Below, in pieces: positions 14,432-22,952 of a DNA stretch of 41,333 bases. Each line of letters starts with the position of its first letter. Positions within the stretch are counted from its first letter, which is position 1. The position numbers and the translations under genes were made by a program. Source of the stretch: Vreelandella olivaria (GTDB lineage Bacteria; Pseudomonadota; Gammaproteobacteria; Pseudomonadales; Halomonadaceae). A model generated the notes under the pieces. That model did not search any database and was not told the DNA's origin. It saw nothing but the letters and a program-made list of their open reading frames with translations. The stretch covers positions 1 through 41,333 of the forward strand of contig NZ_JALPZO010000126.1 of NCBI RefSeq assembly GCF_023507745.1, given 5' to 3'.

Positions 14432-14977
14432 ATGACCCTTCGACTACCGGTCACTGCTTTTGATGCCCTGGATGTCCCAACGATCTGTCATCAACCTGCC
14501 GAGGATGTTGAGCACAGGCTGCTGTTTGCAACGCGCTTGCTGATGATCGCGGTGCTCTCGTTTCGCCTGTTGAAGCGACCGCCGGAGGCCGATGCGCTGA
14601 TCCGACAGGTCAGTACCATCCATGGTCTTGATGAGATGGTGATTGATGCCGCCCTGGAGGTGTTGCCAGGGGACGTGTGGGAAGAGATTGAGGAGATACT
14701 GGAGAGCTTTGGGAAAGATGCGATCCCCAAGGTCTACCAGGGACGTGATAAACGGCTCTGCGGCCTGATTCTCGTACTGAGAAACAGGCCAAGCGAAAAC
14801 GAGGAGTTGGAGCGACTGTTCAAGGGCTTTGAGTCAGCCTGCCGATACGATGGAGCGCACTACGATGCCATCATGGCCAACCTGGCGACGCAAGAGGTGT
14901 TGAGGGAAGTGGCACACCAGGTGCTTAAGCAGCTGGGGGAAAACCCTTCCGAGCCCGTCCAGGGGGGAACCGAGTGA
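14432..14977 (+). CDS. stand-alone protein resembling the alpha-helical insert of TraD
   Basis: A 181-aa soluble, helical protein. By eye its residues 32-151 align with residues 295-410 of the TraD encoded next. Shared blocks include FAxR...I at the start, I-x-G-L/V near 64-66, W-E-x-I-x-x-I (83-89), IP..GRDKR (99-108) and A-CRYD-x-x-Y-D-I-x-A-x-L (136-151). This is the all-alpha region between the Walker motifs of the coupling protein, which in TraD/TrwB relatives is linked to DNA or relaxosome contacts. It lacks any Walker motif. ATG 14432 (GAGGA 7 bp upstream); its stop overlaps the traD GTG. It may compete with, or add to, TraD's relaxosome-binding surface. Confidence 0.8.
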   Translation: MTLRLPVTAFDALDVPTICHQPAEDVEHRLLFATRLLMIAVLSFRLLKRPPEADALIRQVSTIHGLDEMVIDAALEVLPGDVWEEIEEILESFGKDAIPKVYQGRDKRLCGLILVLRNRPSENEELERLFKGFESACRYDGAHYDAIMANLATQEVLREVAHQVLKQLGENPSEPVQGGTE

Positions 14978-17169
14978 AACAGCACCATCCCCTGGAGGCG
15001 CTGCTGCGCCCGGCAGTGGAGCTTAATACCGCTATCGTGTGCCTGGTGTGTGCGCTGCTGTGTGTGTTTGCCCCCTGGGCGCTGGCACTGACGCCCAGTG
15101 TGGGGATCGGAATGGGGCTGGGGTTCCTGGCCTTTGGCATGTACCGCGGACGTCAGGCCTGGATCGTGTTGCGTTATCGCCGCAATATGCGTCGCTTGCC
15201 TCGCTTTGCACTGCGCAGTGACCAGATTCCGGTGAGCACCCGGAACCTGTGGCTGGGAAAGGGCTTCCGCTGGGAAGCCCGTCACACACAGCGATTGCAT
15301 GACAGCCAGCAGCCGGAAGCCGAGTCCTATGTGGGGCCGTCAGCGCTGTATCGTTGGGCTCGGCGGCTGGAGAACCGTATGGAGCGCGTGCGATCGCTCC
15401 ACTTTGCCATTCGCCTGCTGAGTGCGGATACCGCGCTCAATCCTTTCCGGCCTCTACCACCAGTGGGCGGCATCGCGGCGCTACACGCCGTGGAGTGGAA
15501 CGAGGTCGATGTCTATCTCCCCTTGGGTGAGCGAGTGGGCCACACGCTGGTGGAGGGTACGACCCGCGTGGGCAAGACCCGCCTGGCGGAGGTGATGATC
15601 ACTCAGGATATCGCTCGCTCCACTAACGAAGTTGTTATCTGCTTTGACCCGAAGGGCGATGCGGATTTGATGATTCGTATGTATATCGAAGCCTTGCGAG
15701 CGGGTCGGGGAGACGAATTTTATGTCTTCCACTTGGGCTACCCTGGGATGAGTGCCCGCTACAACGCGGTAGGCCGTTTCGGGCGGATCTCGGAAGTGGC
15801 GACCCGTATCGCTGGGCAGCTTTCCGGAGAGGGTAATAGCGCCGCCTTCCGCGAGTTTGCCTGGCGATTCGTCAATATCGTTGCACGGGCGCGTCATGCA
15901 CTGGGACAGCGCCCTTCCTACGAGCAGATTCTGTCTGATGTGGTGAATATCGATGGGGTGCTGATCGAGTATGCCCAGAGCACCCTGGCGAAACATCATC
16001 CCAATGCGTGGGAGATGATCAGTGACATCGAGACCAAGCTCAACGACAAGAATATCCCGATGGCCATGAAGGGTCGTGACAAGCGTGTGGTGGCCATCGA
16101 GCAGTTCCTGCAGCAGGTCAAGATCCGTGACGTGGTACTGGAGGGGCTGCGTTCGGCAGTACGTTACGACAAGACCTACTTCGACAAGATCGTGGCCTCC
16201 TTGCTGCCCTTGCTTGAGAAGTTGACCTCTGGACGGATTGCCGAACTGCTGTCGCCAGACTATCACGACCTGGACGACCCGCGTCCTATCTTCGACTGGC
16301 AGCAGATTATCCGTAAACGCGGCATCGTCTATGTCGGCCTCGATGCGTTGAGCGACTTTGAGGTAGCCCAGGCGGTAGGTAACTCGATGTTTGCCGACCT
16401 GGTGTCGGTGGCAGGCCATATCTACAAGCATGGCATCGATGACGGCCTGCCGGAGGTGGACGGTGGGCAGTCCGGCAAGGTAGCAATCAACCTCCACTGT
16501 GATGAATTTAATGAGTTGATGGGCGATGAATTCATCCCGCTCATCAACAAGGGGGGCGGCGCGGGAATACAGGTCACGGCCTACACCCAGACCATCTCTG
16601 ATATTGAGGCGCGTATCGGTAGTGCAGCGAAAGCCGGGCAGGTCATCGGTAACTTCAACAACCTCTTCATGCTGCGTGTGCGCGAGGAGCGTACTGCACG
16701 AATCCTCACGGACCAGTTGCCCCGAGTCAAAGTGGCAACTCGGATGTTGGTGTCGATGGCCGGGGATAGCTCAGATGTCGATTCAGGCGTGGATTTCACA
16801 AGCTCCGGTGGCGATCGGATCAGCACCGCGCCGGAGCCGATGCTTGAGCCCGCCAATGTGGTCAGCCTGCCCAAGGGGCAGGCATTTGCTCTCATGGAAG
16901 GTGGGCAGCTGTGGAAGATCCGTATGCCGCTGCCATTGCCTGATAAAGGTAAGCGCATTCCTTCGAATATCCACGACATCGCCCAGGGAATGCGAGACCA
17001 GTACAGCACGGGCGAGCGTTGGTGGGAGGAGGTCATGCCACCTCCCGTGCATTTCCAGGTGCCCGCAGAGTTCAGAGACGGCGGACGGCCAGCTATCTAC
17101 TCGCCGCCGGGCGGCGGTGGTGGCATAGAGGTGGAGGAGTCCAGCGATGCCGCTGCATGGAGTGATTGA
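14974..17169 (+). CDS. traD: type IV coupling protein TraD (TIGR03743, SXT/TOL type)
   Basis: A 731-aa hexameric ATPase of the inner membrane that brings the relaxosome to the channel. Two N-terminal membrane segments (about 18-40 and 43-58) are followed by the motor domain: Walker A GTTRVGKT at 195-202, a DPKGDADLM motif at 225-233, an alpha-helical insert at about 290-410, and a Walker B-like NLHCDEFNELMGDEF near 510, then QVTAYTQTISDIEAR. The C terminus is Gly-rich. Start: GTG 14974, overlapping the previous stop by 4 bp. Length and order match the ICE family. Confidence 0.96.
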   Translation: MKQHHPLEALLRPAVELNTAIVCLVCALLCVFAPWALALTPSVGIGMGLGFLAFGMYRGRQAWIVLRYRRNMRRLPRFALRSDQIPVSTRNLWLGKGFRWEARHTQRLHDSQQPEAESYVGPSALYRWARRLENRMERVRSLHFAIRLLSADTALNPFRPLPPVGGIAALHAVEWNEVDVYLPLGERVGHTLVEGTTRVGKTRLAEVMITQDIARSTNEVVICFDPKGDADLMIRMYIEALRAGRGDEFYVFHLGYPGMSARYNAVGRFGRISEVATRIAGQLSGEGNSAAFREFAWRFVNIVARARHALGQRPSYEQILSDVVNIDGVLIEYAQSTLAKHHPNAWEMISDIETKLNDKNIPMAMKGRDKRVVAIEQFLQQVKIRDVVLEGLRSAVRYDKTYFDKIVASLLPLLEKLTSGRIAELLSPDYHDLDDPRPIFDWQQIIRKRGIVYVGLDALSDFEVAQAVGNSMFADLVSVAGHIYKHGIDDGLPEVDGGQSGKVAINLHCDEFNELMGDEFIPLINKGGGAGIQVTAYTQTISDIEARIGSAAKAGQVIGNFNNLFMLRVREERTARILTDQLPRVKVATRMLVSMAGDSSDVDSGVDFTSSGGDRISTAPEPMLEPANVVSLPKGQAFALMEGGQLWKIRMPLPLPDKGKRIPSNIHDIAQGMRDQYSTGERWWEEVMPPPVHFQVPAEFRDGGRPAIYSPPGGGGGIEVEESSDAAAWSD

Positions 17170-17205
17170 CTGTGTGGACGTCGGTGTGTCCAGGGGTGAC
17201 GGCTA

Positions 17206-17904
17206 ATGGCAAACGATACGGCAAAGAAGACACACGAGAAGCGTGGTGGACTGTTTTCCAAGACACTGGGCATTCCCTTTCAACTGTTGGCCATCCTACT
17301 GGTATCGTTGCTCTGTTCCATTGTGATCGAATGGATTGGCATCTATTTCGAGTGGTGGTCTCAGCCGGGTGCTGAGCACGCTCGCATGACGATGGAGCGT
17401 GAGATGGGCTGGTTGGATACTGAGTTCAGCCGTTCGCTGCTCATCTCCAGACCCGTTGAAGCGGCGACCTGGTTCATTGGGCTCGCCTATGAGTGGACCT
17501 TCGTCAAGACAGGGATCGCAGGGTTACTGGAGAGCAACCGAGACAGCGATGGCTGGATTGGCTCGCTTGTGGCGTATCTGCAGGCCGCCGTGTATGTGAC
17601 GCTGATGACGCTCACTCGCGTGGTGATTCTGGCACTGACGTCGCCACTGTTTGCCCTGGCCGCTCTGGTGGGATTCGTTGATGGTCTGGTGCGCCGCGAC
17701 CTACGCCGGTTTGGTGCGGGGCGTGAGTCGGCGTTTATCTACCATCATGCCAAGCGGGCGGTTGGGCCTGTCTTCGTGGTTGGCTGGATCTGTTATCTGA
17801 GTGTGCCGTTTGCCATCCACCCCAACGTCTTTCTTATTCCCTGCGCGGCTCTATTTGGCTTGCTGGTCAGCATTGCGACGGGTTCGTTCAAAAAGTATCT
17901 CTGA
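17206..17904 (+). CDS. ICE membrane protein, PFL_4697 family (TIGR03747)
   Basis: A 232-aa polytopic inner-membrane protein with about four hydrophobic segments (near 22-45, 125-145, 150-170, 195-225). Family-type stretches include WWSQPGAEHARMTMEREM, RPVEAATWF, LVGFVDGLVRRDLRRFGAGR and ESAFIYHHAKRAV. It follows traD in this ICE family and its exact role is unknown. ATG 17206 lies 36 bp after traD. It ends just before a terminator-like hairpin. Confidence 0.93.
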   Translation: MANDTAKKTHEKRGGLFSKTLGIPFQLLAILLVSLLCSIVIEWIGIYFEWWSQPGAEHARMTMEREMGWLDTEFSRSLLISRPVEAATWFIGLAYEWTFVKTGIAGLLESNRDSDGWIGSLVAYLQAAVYVTLMTLTRVVILALTSPLFALAALVGFVDGLVRRDLRRFGAGRESAFIYHHAKRAVGPVFVVGWICYLSVPFAIHPNVFLIPCAALFGLLVSIATGSFKKYL

Positions 17905-17930
17905 GTTTCCCCTCTGGCACAGTGCCTTTC

Positions 17931-17958
17931 GACGCCTCACCTTGGGGCGTCTCTTTTT
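17931..17958 (+). terminator. rho-independent-like terminator inside the transfer region
   Basis: GACGCC-N9-GGCGTC (17931-17951) is followed by TCTTTTT. A second stem, ACGTCCCTCC/GGAGGGGCGT with one G-T pair, lies at 17971-17992. Together they suggest that the pilL-to-PFL_4697 transcript ends, or is thinned, here. The 171 bp that follow, up to the RAQPRD start at 18130, could hold a new promoter; TTGACT at 18024 is a -35 candidate without a convincing -10. Confidence 0.65.
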
Positions 17959-18129
17959 ACGGATATAGAAACGTCCCTCCAAGGAGGGGCGTGGCTAGCG
18001 GTGCCACTCCCACAGTCAAGCCATTGACTTGCCAAAAAATAAATACTTCATCAGCGCACTTAATATTTCTGCGTGATCTGCCCGGTGGTTCCCGCAACAT
18101 GGGAGGACACACATTGCAGAGCCGAGCCA

Positions 18130-18501
18130 ATGTCACATTACACACCATCTCACACGCGTCGATGTCAGCGCTTCGTTACCTCGCTTTGTGCGATGACCGT
18201 CTCGTTAGCGGCTTTTCTGCCCGCTGTCGTAGTGGGAGATGAGGTGCGTGACGAGATCCTGCGCCGGGACCTGGCGGTGATCCAGGAGCAGCTGGATCAG
18301 ATCGATGTTGTCGTGCAGCGCCTGGAGGCCCGCCAGGCCCATACCGACCCGGAAATCCACCGCTTCTACCTGGATACCGATCAACTGCGTCGTGACCTGG
18401 CTCGCATTGCCGAGGGCATTGACGGCTACCTGGCGCCTCCGCGCCTGCCACCACGTGCACCCATTCCGTTGGCGGGAGACTACCTGCGGGAGTTTCACTA
18501 A
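18130..18501 (+). CDS. RAQPRD-family ICE protein (TIGR01690)
   Basis: A 123-aa exported helical protein. After a signal peptide (VTSLCAMTVSLAAFLPAVVV) come two amphipathic helices: LRRDLAVIQEQLDQIDVVVQ and the block FYLDTDQLRRDLARIAEGID, closing with a Pro/Arg-rich tail and PLAGDYLREF. The family's eponymous RAQPRD near the end is here RLPPRAP, a divergent version. ATG 18130 is chosen so that the signal peptide starts naturally; its ribosome site is weak. It touches the next gene (shared base at 18501). Confidence 0.88.
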   Translation: MSHYTPSHTRRCQRFVTSLCAMTVSLAAFLPAVVVGDEVRDEILRRDLAVIQEQLDQIDVVVQRLEARQAHTDPEIHRFYLDTDQLRRDLARIAEGIDGYLAPPRLPPRAPIPLAGDYLREFH

Positions 18502-18737
18502 TGCCGACTGATGCTTCCCCGTTTGAGATTGCTGCTGGGTTTGATAACAGCACGGTGCTGTTCATGCTCACCGGAGCGGGGATGGTCGTTGCTCTGCTTT
18601 GGGCAATGTGGGCGGCAATATCAGCCTACAAAGGGTGGGCGAAGGGGAGGGTCGATGACAACAATTTCACCCTGGCATGCCTGCGCGTAGTGCTGTTGTT
18701 GGTCATGTTCATTTGGATCTTTACCCCTGGCCCCTAG
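18501..18737 (+). CDS. ICE protein, PFL_4701 family (TIGR03758, DUF3262)
   Basis: A 78-aa small membrane protein with two hydrophobic helices (about 18-40 and 57-75) around a short basic loop (SAYKGWAKGRVDDNNF). It matches the PFL_4701 family in size, position and the VLFMLTGAGMVVALLWAMW pattern. In T4SS terms it may be a pilin-like or VirB3-like inner-membrane part; the family role is not established. It starts on the stop codon of the RAQPRD gene. Confidence 0.9.
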   Translation: MPTDASPFEIAAGFDNSTVLFMLTGAGMVVALLWAMWAAISAYKGWAKGRVDDNNFTLACLRVVLLLVMFIWIFTPGP

Positions 18738-18796
18738 GCAGATTTTTATGCGCTGCTCGAAGAGTGGCATTTCAACGTAGTGAAGGAGTGGCATCA

Positions 18797-19168
18797 ATGA
18801 AAATTTCATCAATGGCTCGCGTGGGTGGTACTCGTGCCAGACAGTCACTGGCGACGGTGGCGGCATGTGTTATGGGCTTACCAACCGCCGCGTTGGCTCA
18901 GCTTCCCCAATTGGAAGAACCCTCTCAAGGGGGCGGGGGCCTTATGTCGACCCTGCAGGGGTATTTATACGATTTCGGGGCGTTGATAGGGCTGATCCTA
19001 TGTGCTGTTGCTTTCCTGATAGTGGGTGCCTCTGCGATTGCGTCCTTTAAAGAAGCACGTGAGCGTGAGACATGGGGCAAGTTTACCGTAACCGTTGTCG
19101 TCGGTGTGGTGTTGATCGTCGCGATCATTTGGCTGGCCACCGAAGCTGCGCCGATCTTATCTCAGTAA
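18797..19168 (+). CDS. ICE membrane protein, PFL_4702 family (TIGR03745)
   Basis: A 123-aa protein with a long signal peptide cleaved near AALAQLP, then a Gly-rich link and two membrane helices (about 60-80 and 95-117) separated by EARERETWGK. This is the layout of a VirB2-type pilin (cleaved signal, two helices), and the family is often viewed as pilin-like, though that is inference. ATG 18797 with AAGGAG 8 bp upstream. Confidence 0.92.
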   Translation: MKISSMARVGGTRARQSLATVAACVMGLPTAALAQLPQLEEPSQGGGGLMSTLQGYLYDFGALIGLILCAVAFLIVGASAIASFKEARERETWGKFTVTVVVGVVLIVAIIWLATEAAPILSQ

Positions 19169-19183
19169 TCAGGAGTAGGCACT

Positions 19184-19561
19184 ATGTCGACCATCGCGTT
19201 TATTCCCAAACGATTGAACGAGCCGCCTGTGGTGTTTAGGGGCATGACCGGGCGCGAGGTGGGGATCATGGCCCTGATCGGTTTTGTTGCTGGATTGCCT
19301 ATGGGGGTGATCAGTGCTTGGGCGCTGGGGATGTTCGCTATGGTGCCTACGCTCGCATTTGCCATGGCCGGTATGTTTCTGGTGTTCGGCGGTACGGTGA
19401 TGAGGAGGCTGCGCCGCGGTCGATCCACCATCTGGCTATATCGTAACCTCCAATGGCAGCTAGCTGTTCGGGGCTTCCCTCTGGGTGAGGGCCGTTCGCT
19501 TATTATCCGTTCCGAGGTCTACCGGACTCGTCGGGCGAAGGGTAGGGGGGGGCGCTCATGA
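19184..19561 (+). CDS. conjugative transfer membrane protein (TIGR03750, DUF3487)
   Basis: A 125-aa protein: IAFIPKRLNEPPVVFRGMT at the start, two close membrane helices (about 28-48 and 52-72), then a cytoplasmic basic tail ending in RGGRS. The RLNEPPVVFRGMTGREVGIM pattern and the size fit TIGR03750, which resembles VirB3/TraL in layout. ATG 19184 lies 15 bp after the pilin-like gene with AGGAG upstream. It overlaps the next gene by 4 bp. Confidence 0.92.
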   Translation: MSTIAFIPKRLNEPPVVFRGMTGREVGIMALIGFVAGLPMGVISAWALGMFAMVPTLAFAMAGMFLVFGGTVMRRLRRGRSTIWLYRNLQWQLAVRGFPLGEGRSLIIRSEVYRTRRAKGRGGRS

Positions 19562-20214
19562 GCCGTTATCTCCATGCCTTGTCCGCTCGGGATTCCCATA
19601 TTCTGACCCTGCGCGGCATCATCGCCGTATTGCTTCTGTTGTGTGCAGGGCTTTGGTGGGGGTGGAAATCAGCCCCTGAAGATCTGACGATTCATAACCC
19701 ACCGGACCTTCGCAGCGGTAGTACACGGGCATGGTGGGAGATAGACCCGTCCAGTGTTTACGCGTTCTCGCTCTATGTCTGGCAGCAAATAAATCGGTGG
19801 CCGTCCAATGGCGAGAATGACTACCGCCGCAATCTTTATGCCTACCAACATTTTCTTACTCCTGCATGCCAAATTGAGCTGAACCGGGAATATGAACAGC
19901 GTCGAAACAGCAACGAATTGAACAATCGTGTCAGGGGAATCTATGAAATCCCGGGACGTGGCTATCGTCCTAAATCTGGTGAAAGTCCTGGATCTGTTGA
20001 AATCCTCAGCCGTGATGCCTGGGTGACTACCCTCGATATGGCCATCGACGAACAGTACCGGGGGACGCCTATCCGTGACCTGTATATCCGCTACCCGATG
20101 CGGGTCGTGCGTGCCGATGTCGATCCTCAGAATAACCCATGGGGGCTGCAGTTGGATTGTTTCGCCAGGCCTCCCCAGCGGTTGCAGATGCCCAATGCGG
20201 GAGGTGATTCATGA
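19558..20214 (+). CDS. ICE protein, PFL_4703 family (TIGR03746, DUF2895)
   Basis: A 218-aa protein with one N-terminal membrane helix (about 16-36) and a periplasmic domain resembling VirB8/TraE in topology. Family stretches: DPSSVYAFSLYVWQQINRWP, RRNLYAYQHFLTPACQ, RGIYEIPGRGYRP, and RYPMRVVRADVDPQNNPWGL with LDCFARPPQRL near the end. Overlaps both neighbours by 4 bp (ATGA), so it is translationally coupled. Confidence 0.94.
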   Translation: MSRYLHALSARDSHILTLRGIIAVLLLLCAGLWWGWKSAPEDLTIHNPPDLRSGSTRAWWEIDPSSVYAFSLYVWQQINRWPSNGENDYRRNLYAYQHFLTPACQIELNREYEQRRNSNELNNRVRGIYEIPGRGYRPKSGESPGSVEILSRDAWVTTLDMAIDEQYRGTPIRDLYIRYPMRVVRADVDPQNNPWGLQLDCFARPPQRLQMPNAGGDS

Positions 20215-21041
20215 ACTTGTTCCGTCGAGGAGCACTGCTCGCGATGGGGGTCTTAATGGCTCTTCCTGCCTGGGCCGTGGAAATTATCGAGTGGGATCGA
20301 CGGCCAATGGATATCCCGCTGCCGGTCGGCACCGAGCGTGTCGTGGTGTTGGATCGCAATGTGCGCGTCGGGCTGCCTGGGCCGATCGCCAGCGCCGAGA
20401 CGCTACGGGTGCAGAGCTCGGGTGGCGTGTTGTACCTCCTCGCCCATGAGCCGTTCGATGCGCAGCGGGTGCAGCTTCAGGATGTCGAGAGCGGCGAGAT
20501 CCTATTGGTTGATCTATCGGCGCGAGACGGAGCCAGCGATGAGGATATTCGCATTGTCGAAGCCGAGGCTCCTGCGTATCAGGTATCTGAGCAACCAGGT
20601 CAGGCCGGGGTGGCGGAAGGGGCTGGTGTTCCGCTACCTCCCGCTCCAGTGGCACTGACTCGTTATGCTGCTCAGTCGCTGTATGCCCCGATGCGGGCGG
20701 TGGAAGACGTACCGGGCATTCGACGGGTTCCAATGCGCCTTCCCGAGACGCTTTCATCATTGATCCCTGCATTGCCAGTGACGGCAACGCCATTGGGGGC
20801 CTGGACTTTGAACGGCTACACCGTCACAGCGGTACGCATTACCAATAACGACCGGCGTTCGTTTGAACTCGACCCGCGTTGGTTGCAGGGAGAGCTATAT
20901 AGCGCGTCCTTCATGCACCCGAGCATCGGGCCGAGGGGAACTGTCGAGGATACCACCACGCTGTTCGTCGTCACCCGTGGCGTAGGATTGGCGCAGGCAT
21001 TGCTTCTACTGCCCCCAATGGCAGAGGAGGATGACGCATGA
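20211..21041 (+). CDS. ICE protein, PFL_4704 family (TIGR03749, DUF3438)
   Basis: A 276-aa exported protein that resembles VirB9/TraK components by position and fold type (beta-rich, secreted). The signal peptide ends at AWAVE. Family stretches: IIEWDRRPMDIPLPVGTERV, SGGVLYLLAHEPFD, and late GAWTLNGYTVTAVRITNND with ELDPRWLQGELYSASFMHPS. It overlaps both neighbours by 4 bp. It would form the outer part of the channel with the PFL_4705 protein and the TIGR03751 lipoprotein. Confidence 0.94.
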   Translation: MNLFRRGALLAMGVLMALPAWAVEIIEWDRRPMDIPLPVGTERVVVLDRNVRVGLPGPIASAETLRVQSSGGVLYLLAHEPFDAQRVQLQDVESGEILLVDLSARDGASDEDIRIVEAEAPAYQVSEQPGQAGVAEGAGVPLPPAPVALTRYAAQSLYAPMRAVEDVPGIRRVPMRLPETLSSLIPALPVTATPLGAWTLNGYTVTAVRITNNDRRSFELDPRWLQGELYSASFMHPSIGPRGTVEDTTTLFVVTRGVGLAQALLLLPPMAEEDDA

Positions 21042-22411
21042 CGCTCAAGTCCAATGGATTACTGAAAATCCTTGTCCCGTTAATGGTTCTGTTCGTCATG
21101 GTTGTGATGTTACGAAGCTGTGGCAGCGGTAGCGGGTCCAGTAGTTCGGGAACCTCTCAGGGCGAGGATCCCACCCTTCAGCTGACGCAGGATGAACTGC
21201 GGGCGTTGGGGGTGGAGGGTGATACGCCTCAGGACACCGTGGCGACACTCGTCGGTCAGGTACAAGCCATGCGTTCTGATTTGGAACGTACAGCAGCGGA
21301 GAGTGAGGCGCTGCGTCAGCAGAATGAGCGCCTTACTGAGCGTACTCAGAATGTGGATCAGTTGATTGATGAGGCGTTACGCGCAGAACGGGAGCGTCAG
21401 CAAAACCAGGATCAACAACGCAGTCGTCAGGACCAGAGCCTTCTAAGCTCGGTTCAGCGTGAGTTAAGTGATCTACGCCGACGCATTGATTCGCCGGATT
21501 CTGATGAAGCTGACCTGCCTATTGGCCTGGGCCTTGAGGGTGGTACTGCACGCGGCAGTATGTCCTGGGTGGAGCCCATGGATGTCAAGGAAGCGCCCAG
21601 TCGTGGCAGCCGCCAGGAGGAGGTGATGTTCCCGACCTCCTTCGGTGAGGCCGCCAGCGCAGTGAGCGGGGCGGCTCAGACTGCGGCTGATGCGGTCGAG
21701 CGCCGGGTCACCGGCCAGCCCCCGGCGTCGACGGTAGAGCCGGTGTATACCGTGCCTCAGAATTCCACGTTGATGGGTTCGCTGGCAATGACAGCCCTGA
21801 TAGGCCGGGTGCCGGTTGATGGCACCGTCACCGACCCCTACCCGTTCAAAGTCATTGTTGGCCCCGACAACCTGACCGCCAATGGCATCGAGATTCCGGA
21901 AGTGCAGTCGGCAGTCATGAGCGGTACTGCCACTGGTGACTGGACGCTGTCTTGTGTCCGCGGTGATGTTCATTCGGTCACGTTTGTGTTCGAGGATGGC
22001 ACGGTTCGTACGCTACCTGAGCCTGAAGATGTTAACTCTGGCTCGGGTGATTCCTCGCGTACCAAGATCGGCTGGTTGTCGGATTCGGTCGGGATTCCCT
22101 GTGTGGGTGGTCAGCGTAGTAGCAATGCTCAGCAGTACCTGGGAACTCAAGCTCTCCTGACTGCTGCCGGTGCCGGTGTGGCGTCACTACTGAGTGATGA
22201 CGGTGACATCGTCTCGACGATGAATACTGACGGCTCAGTATCAACTGCGATGAGCGGTAACCAGGCCGTCAATCAAATCATGGCATCAGGCGTCAACGAT
22301 ATGTCTCGCTGGGTTAACCGGTTGTATGGCGAGGCATTCGCAGCCGTCTTTGTGCCGCCTGGCCGGGACGTGGCCATTCATATTGATCGTGAACTGCAAA
22401 TCGATTACTAG
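21038..22411 (+). CDS. ICE protein, PFL_4705 family (TIGR03752; VirB10/TraB-like)
   Basis: A 457-aa envelope-spanning protein. One membrane helix (about 8-28) is followed by a Ser/Gly link, a coiled coil (about 70-150, with SDLERTAAESEALRQQNERL), and a C-terminal domain with PVYTVPQNSTLMGSLAMTAL, PYPFKVIVGPDNLTANGIEI, SCVRGDVHSVTFVFEDGTVR and VFVPPGRDVAIHIDRELQID. It is the likely VirB10-type scaffold linking inner and outer membranes. It overlaps the previous gene by 4 bp. Confidence 0.95.
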   Translation: MTLKSNGLLKILVPLMVLFVMVVMLRSCGSGSGSSSSGTSQGEDPTLQLTQDELRALGVEGDTPQDTVATLVGQVQAMRSDLERTAAESEALRQQNERLTERTQNVDQLIDEALRAERERQQNQDQQRSRQDQSLLSSVQRELSDLRRRIDSPDSDEADLPIGLGLEGGTARGSMSWVEPMDVKEAPSRGSRQEEVMFPTSFGEAASAVSGAAQTAADAVERRVTGQPPASTVEPVYTVPQNSTLMGSLAMTALIGRVPVDGTVTDPYPFKVIVGPDNLTANGIEIPEVQSAVMSGTATGDWTLSCVRGDVHSVTFVFEDGTVRTLPEPEDVNSGSGDSSRTKIGWLSDSVGIPCVGGQRSSNAQQYLGTQALLTAAGAGVASLLSDDGDIVSTMNTDGSVSTAMSGNQAVNQIMASGVNDMSRWVNRLYGEAFAAVFVPPGRDVAIHIDRELQIDY

Positions 22412-22433
22412 ACGCAGGGACGGAGGGTGCATT

Positions 22434-22952
22434 ATGAGCGCGATTTCTCGCTCGGCTATGACATGCCATAAGGGACAATTTGGACGCGGTTTGTTGCTGG
22501 CGATAGGGATAGGCCTGATAAGTGGTTGTGCAACATCCGCGCAGGATATGTGGGATCTGGACGATGCGCCGACCATGCAGGAACTGTGGCAGCAGGGGGG
22601 AGCGTCCAACGGTGGAGCGGGTAATGATCTGACGCAACGCGGTTTGCTGGATATGCGCAGTTCACTGCGCCGTGATCTGACGGACGGAGCCCTGGTCGAT
22701 GAGAATATCAATTACACCCGTTCTGCCGCGAATGAGATCTATAGTCAGTTTTCGCGGCTGCCGAATCCCGACCTGGTGATGTACGTGTTCCCGCACCTGG
22801 CAGGGGCCGATCCAGTGCCCATTCCTGGTTACTCAACCATATTCACCCTCTACTCACGTCCGCAATATGCGATGCCGGGTGAAACCGCTCGGCCTCAGAT
22901 ACCAGGTCAACAGCGTGGCCATGTCAGCGTTGAGTTCATTGGAGGGCAGTGA
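22434..22952 (+). CDS. conjugative transfer region lipoprotein (TIGR03751)
   Basis: A 172-aa outer-membrane lipoprotein: signal segment LLLAIGIGLISGC gives the lipobox, followed by ATSAQDMWDLDDAPTMQELW. Further family pattern: YTRSAANEIYSQFSRLPNPD, MYVFPHLAG and PVPIPGYSTIFTLYSR. Equivalent to a VirB7/TraV-type part in position. ATG 22434 has CGGAGGG 7 bp upstream. Its stop overlaps the traC ATG by one base. Confidence 0.94.
   Translation: MSAISRSAMTCHKGQFGRGLLLAIGIGLISGCATSAQDMWDLDDAPTMQELWQQGGASNGGAGNDLTQRGLLDMRSSLRRDLTDGALVDENINYTRSAANEIYSQFSRLPNPDLVMYVFPHLAGADPVPIPGYSTIFTLYSRPQYAMPGETARPQIPGQQRGHVSVEFIGGQ

Noticed and set aside
15481..16497. A 338-codon minus-strand open frame inside traD
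   Set aside because: It lies wholly antisense to a clear TraD gene and its protein has no family pattern; long antisense frames are common in GC-rich genes.
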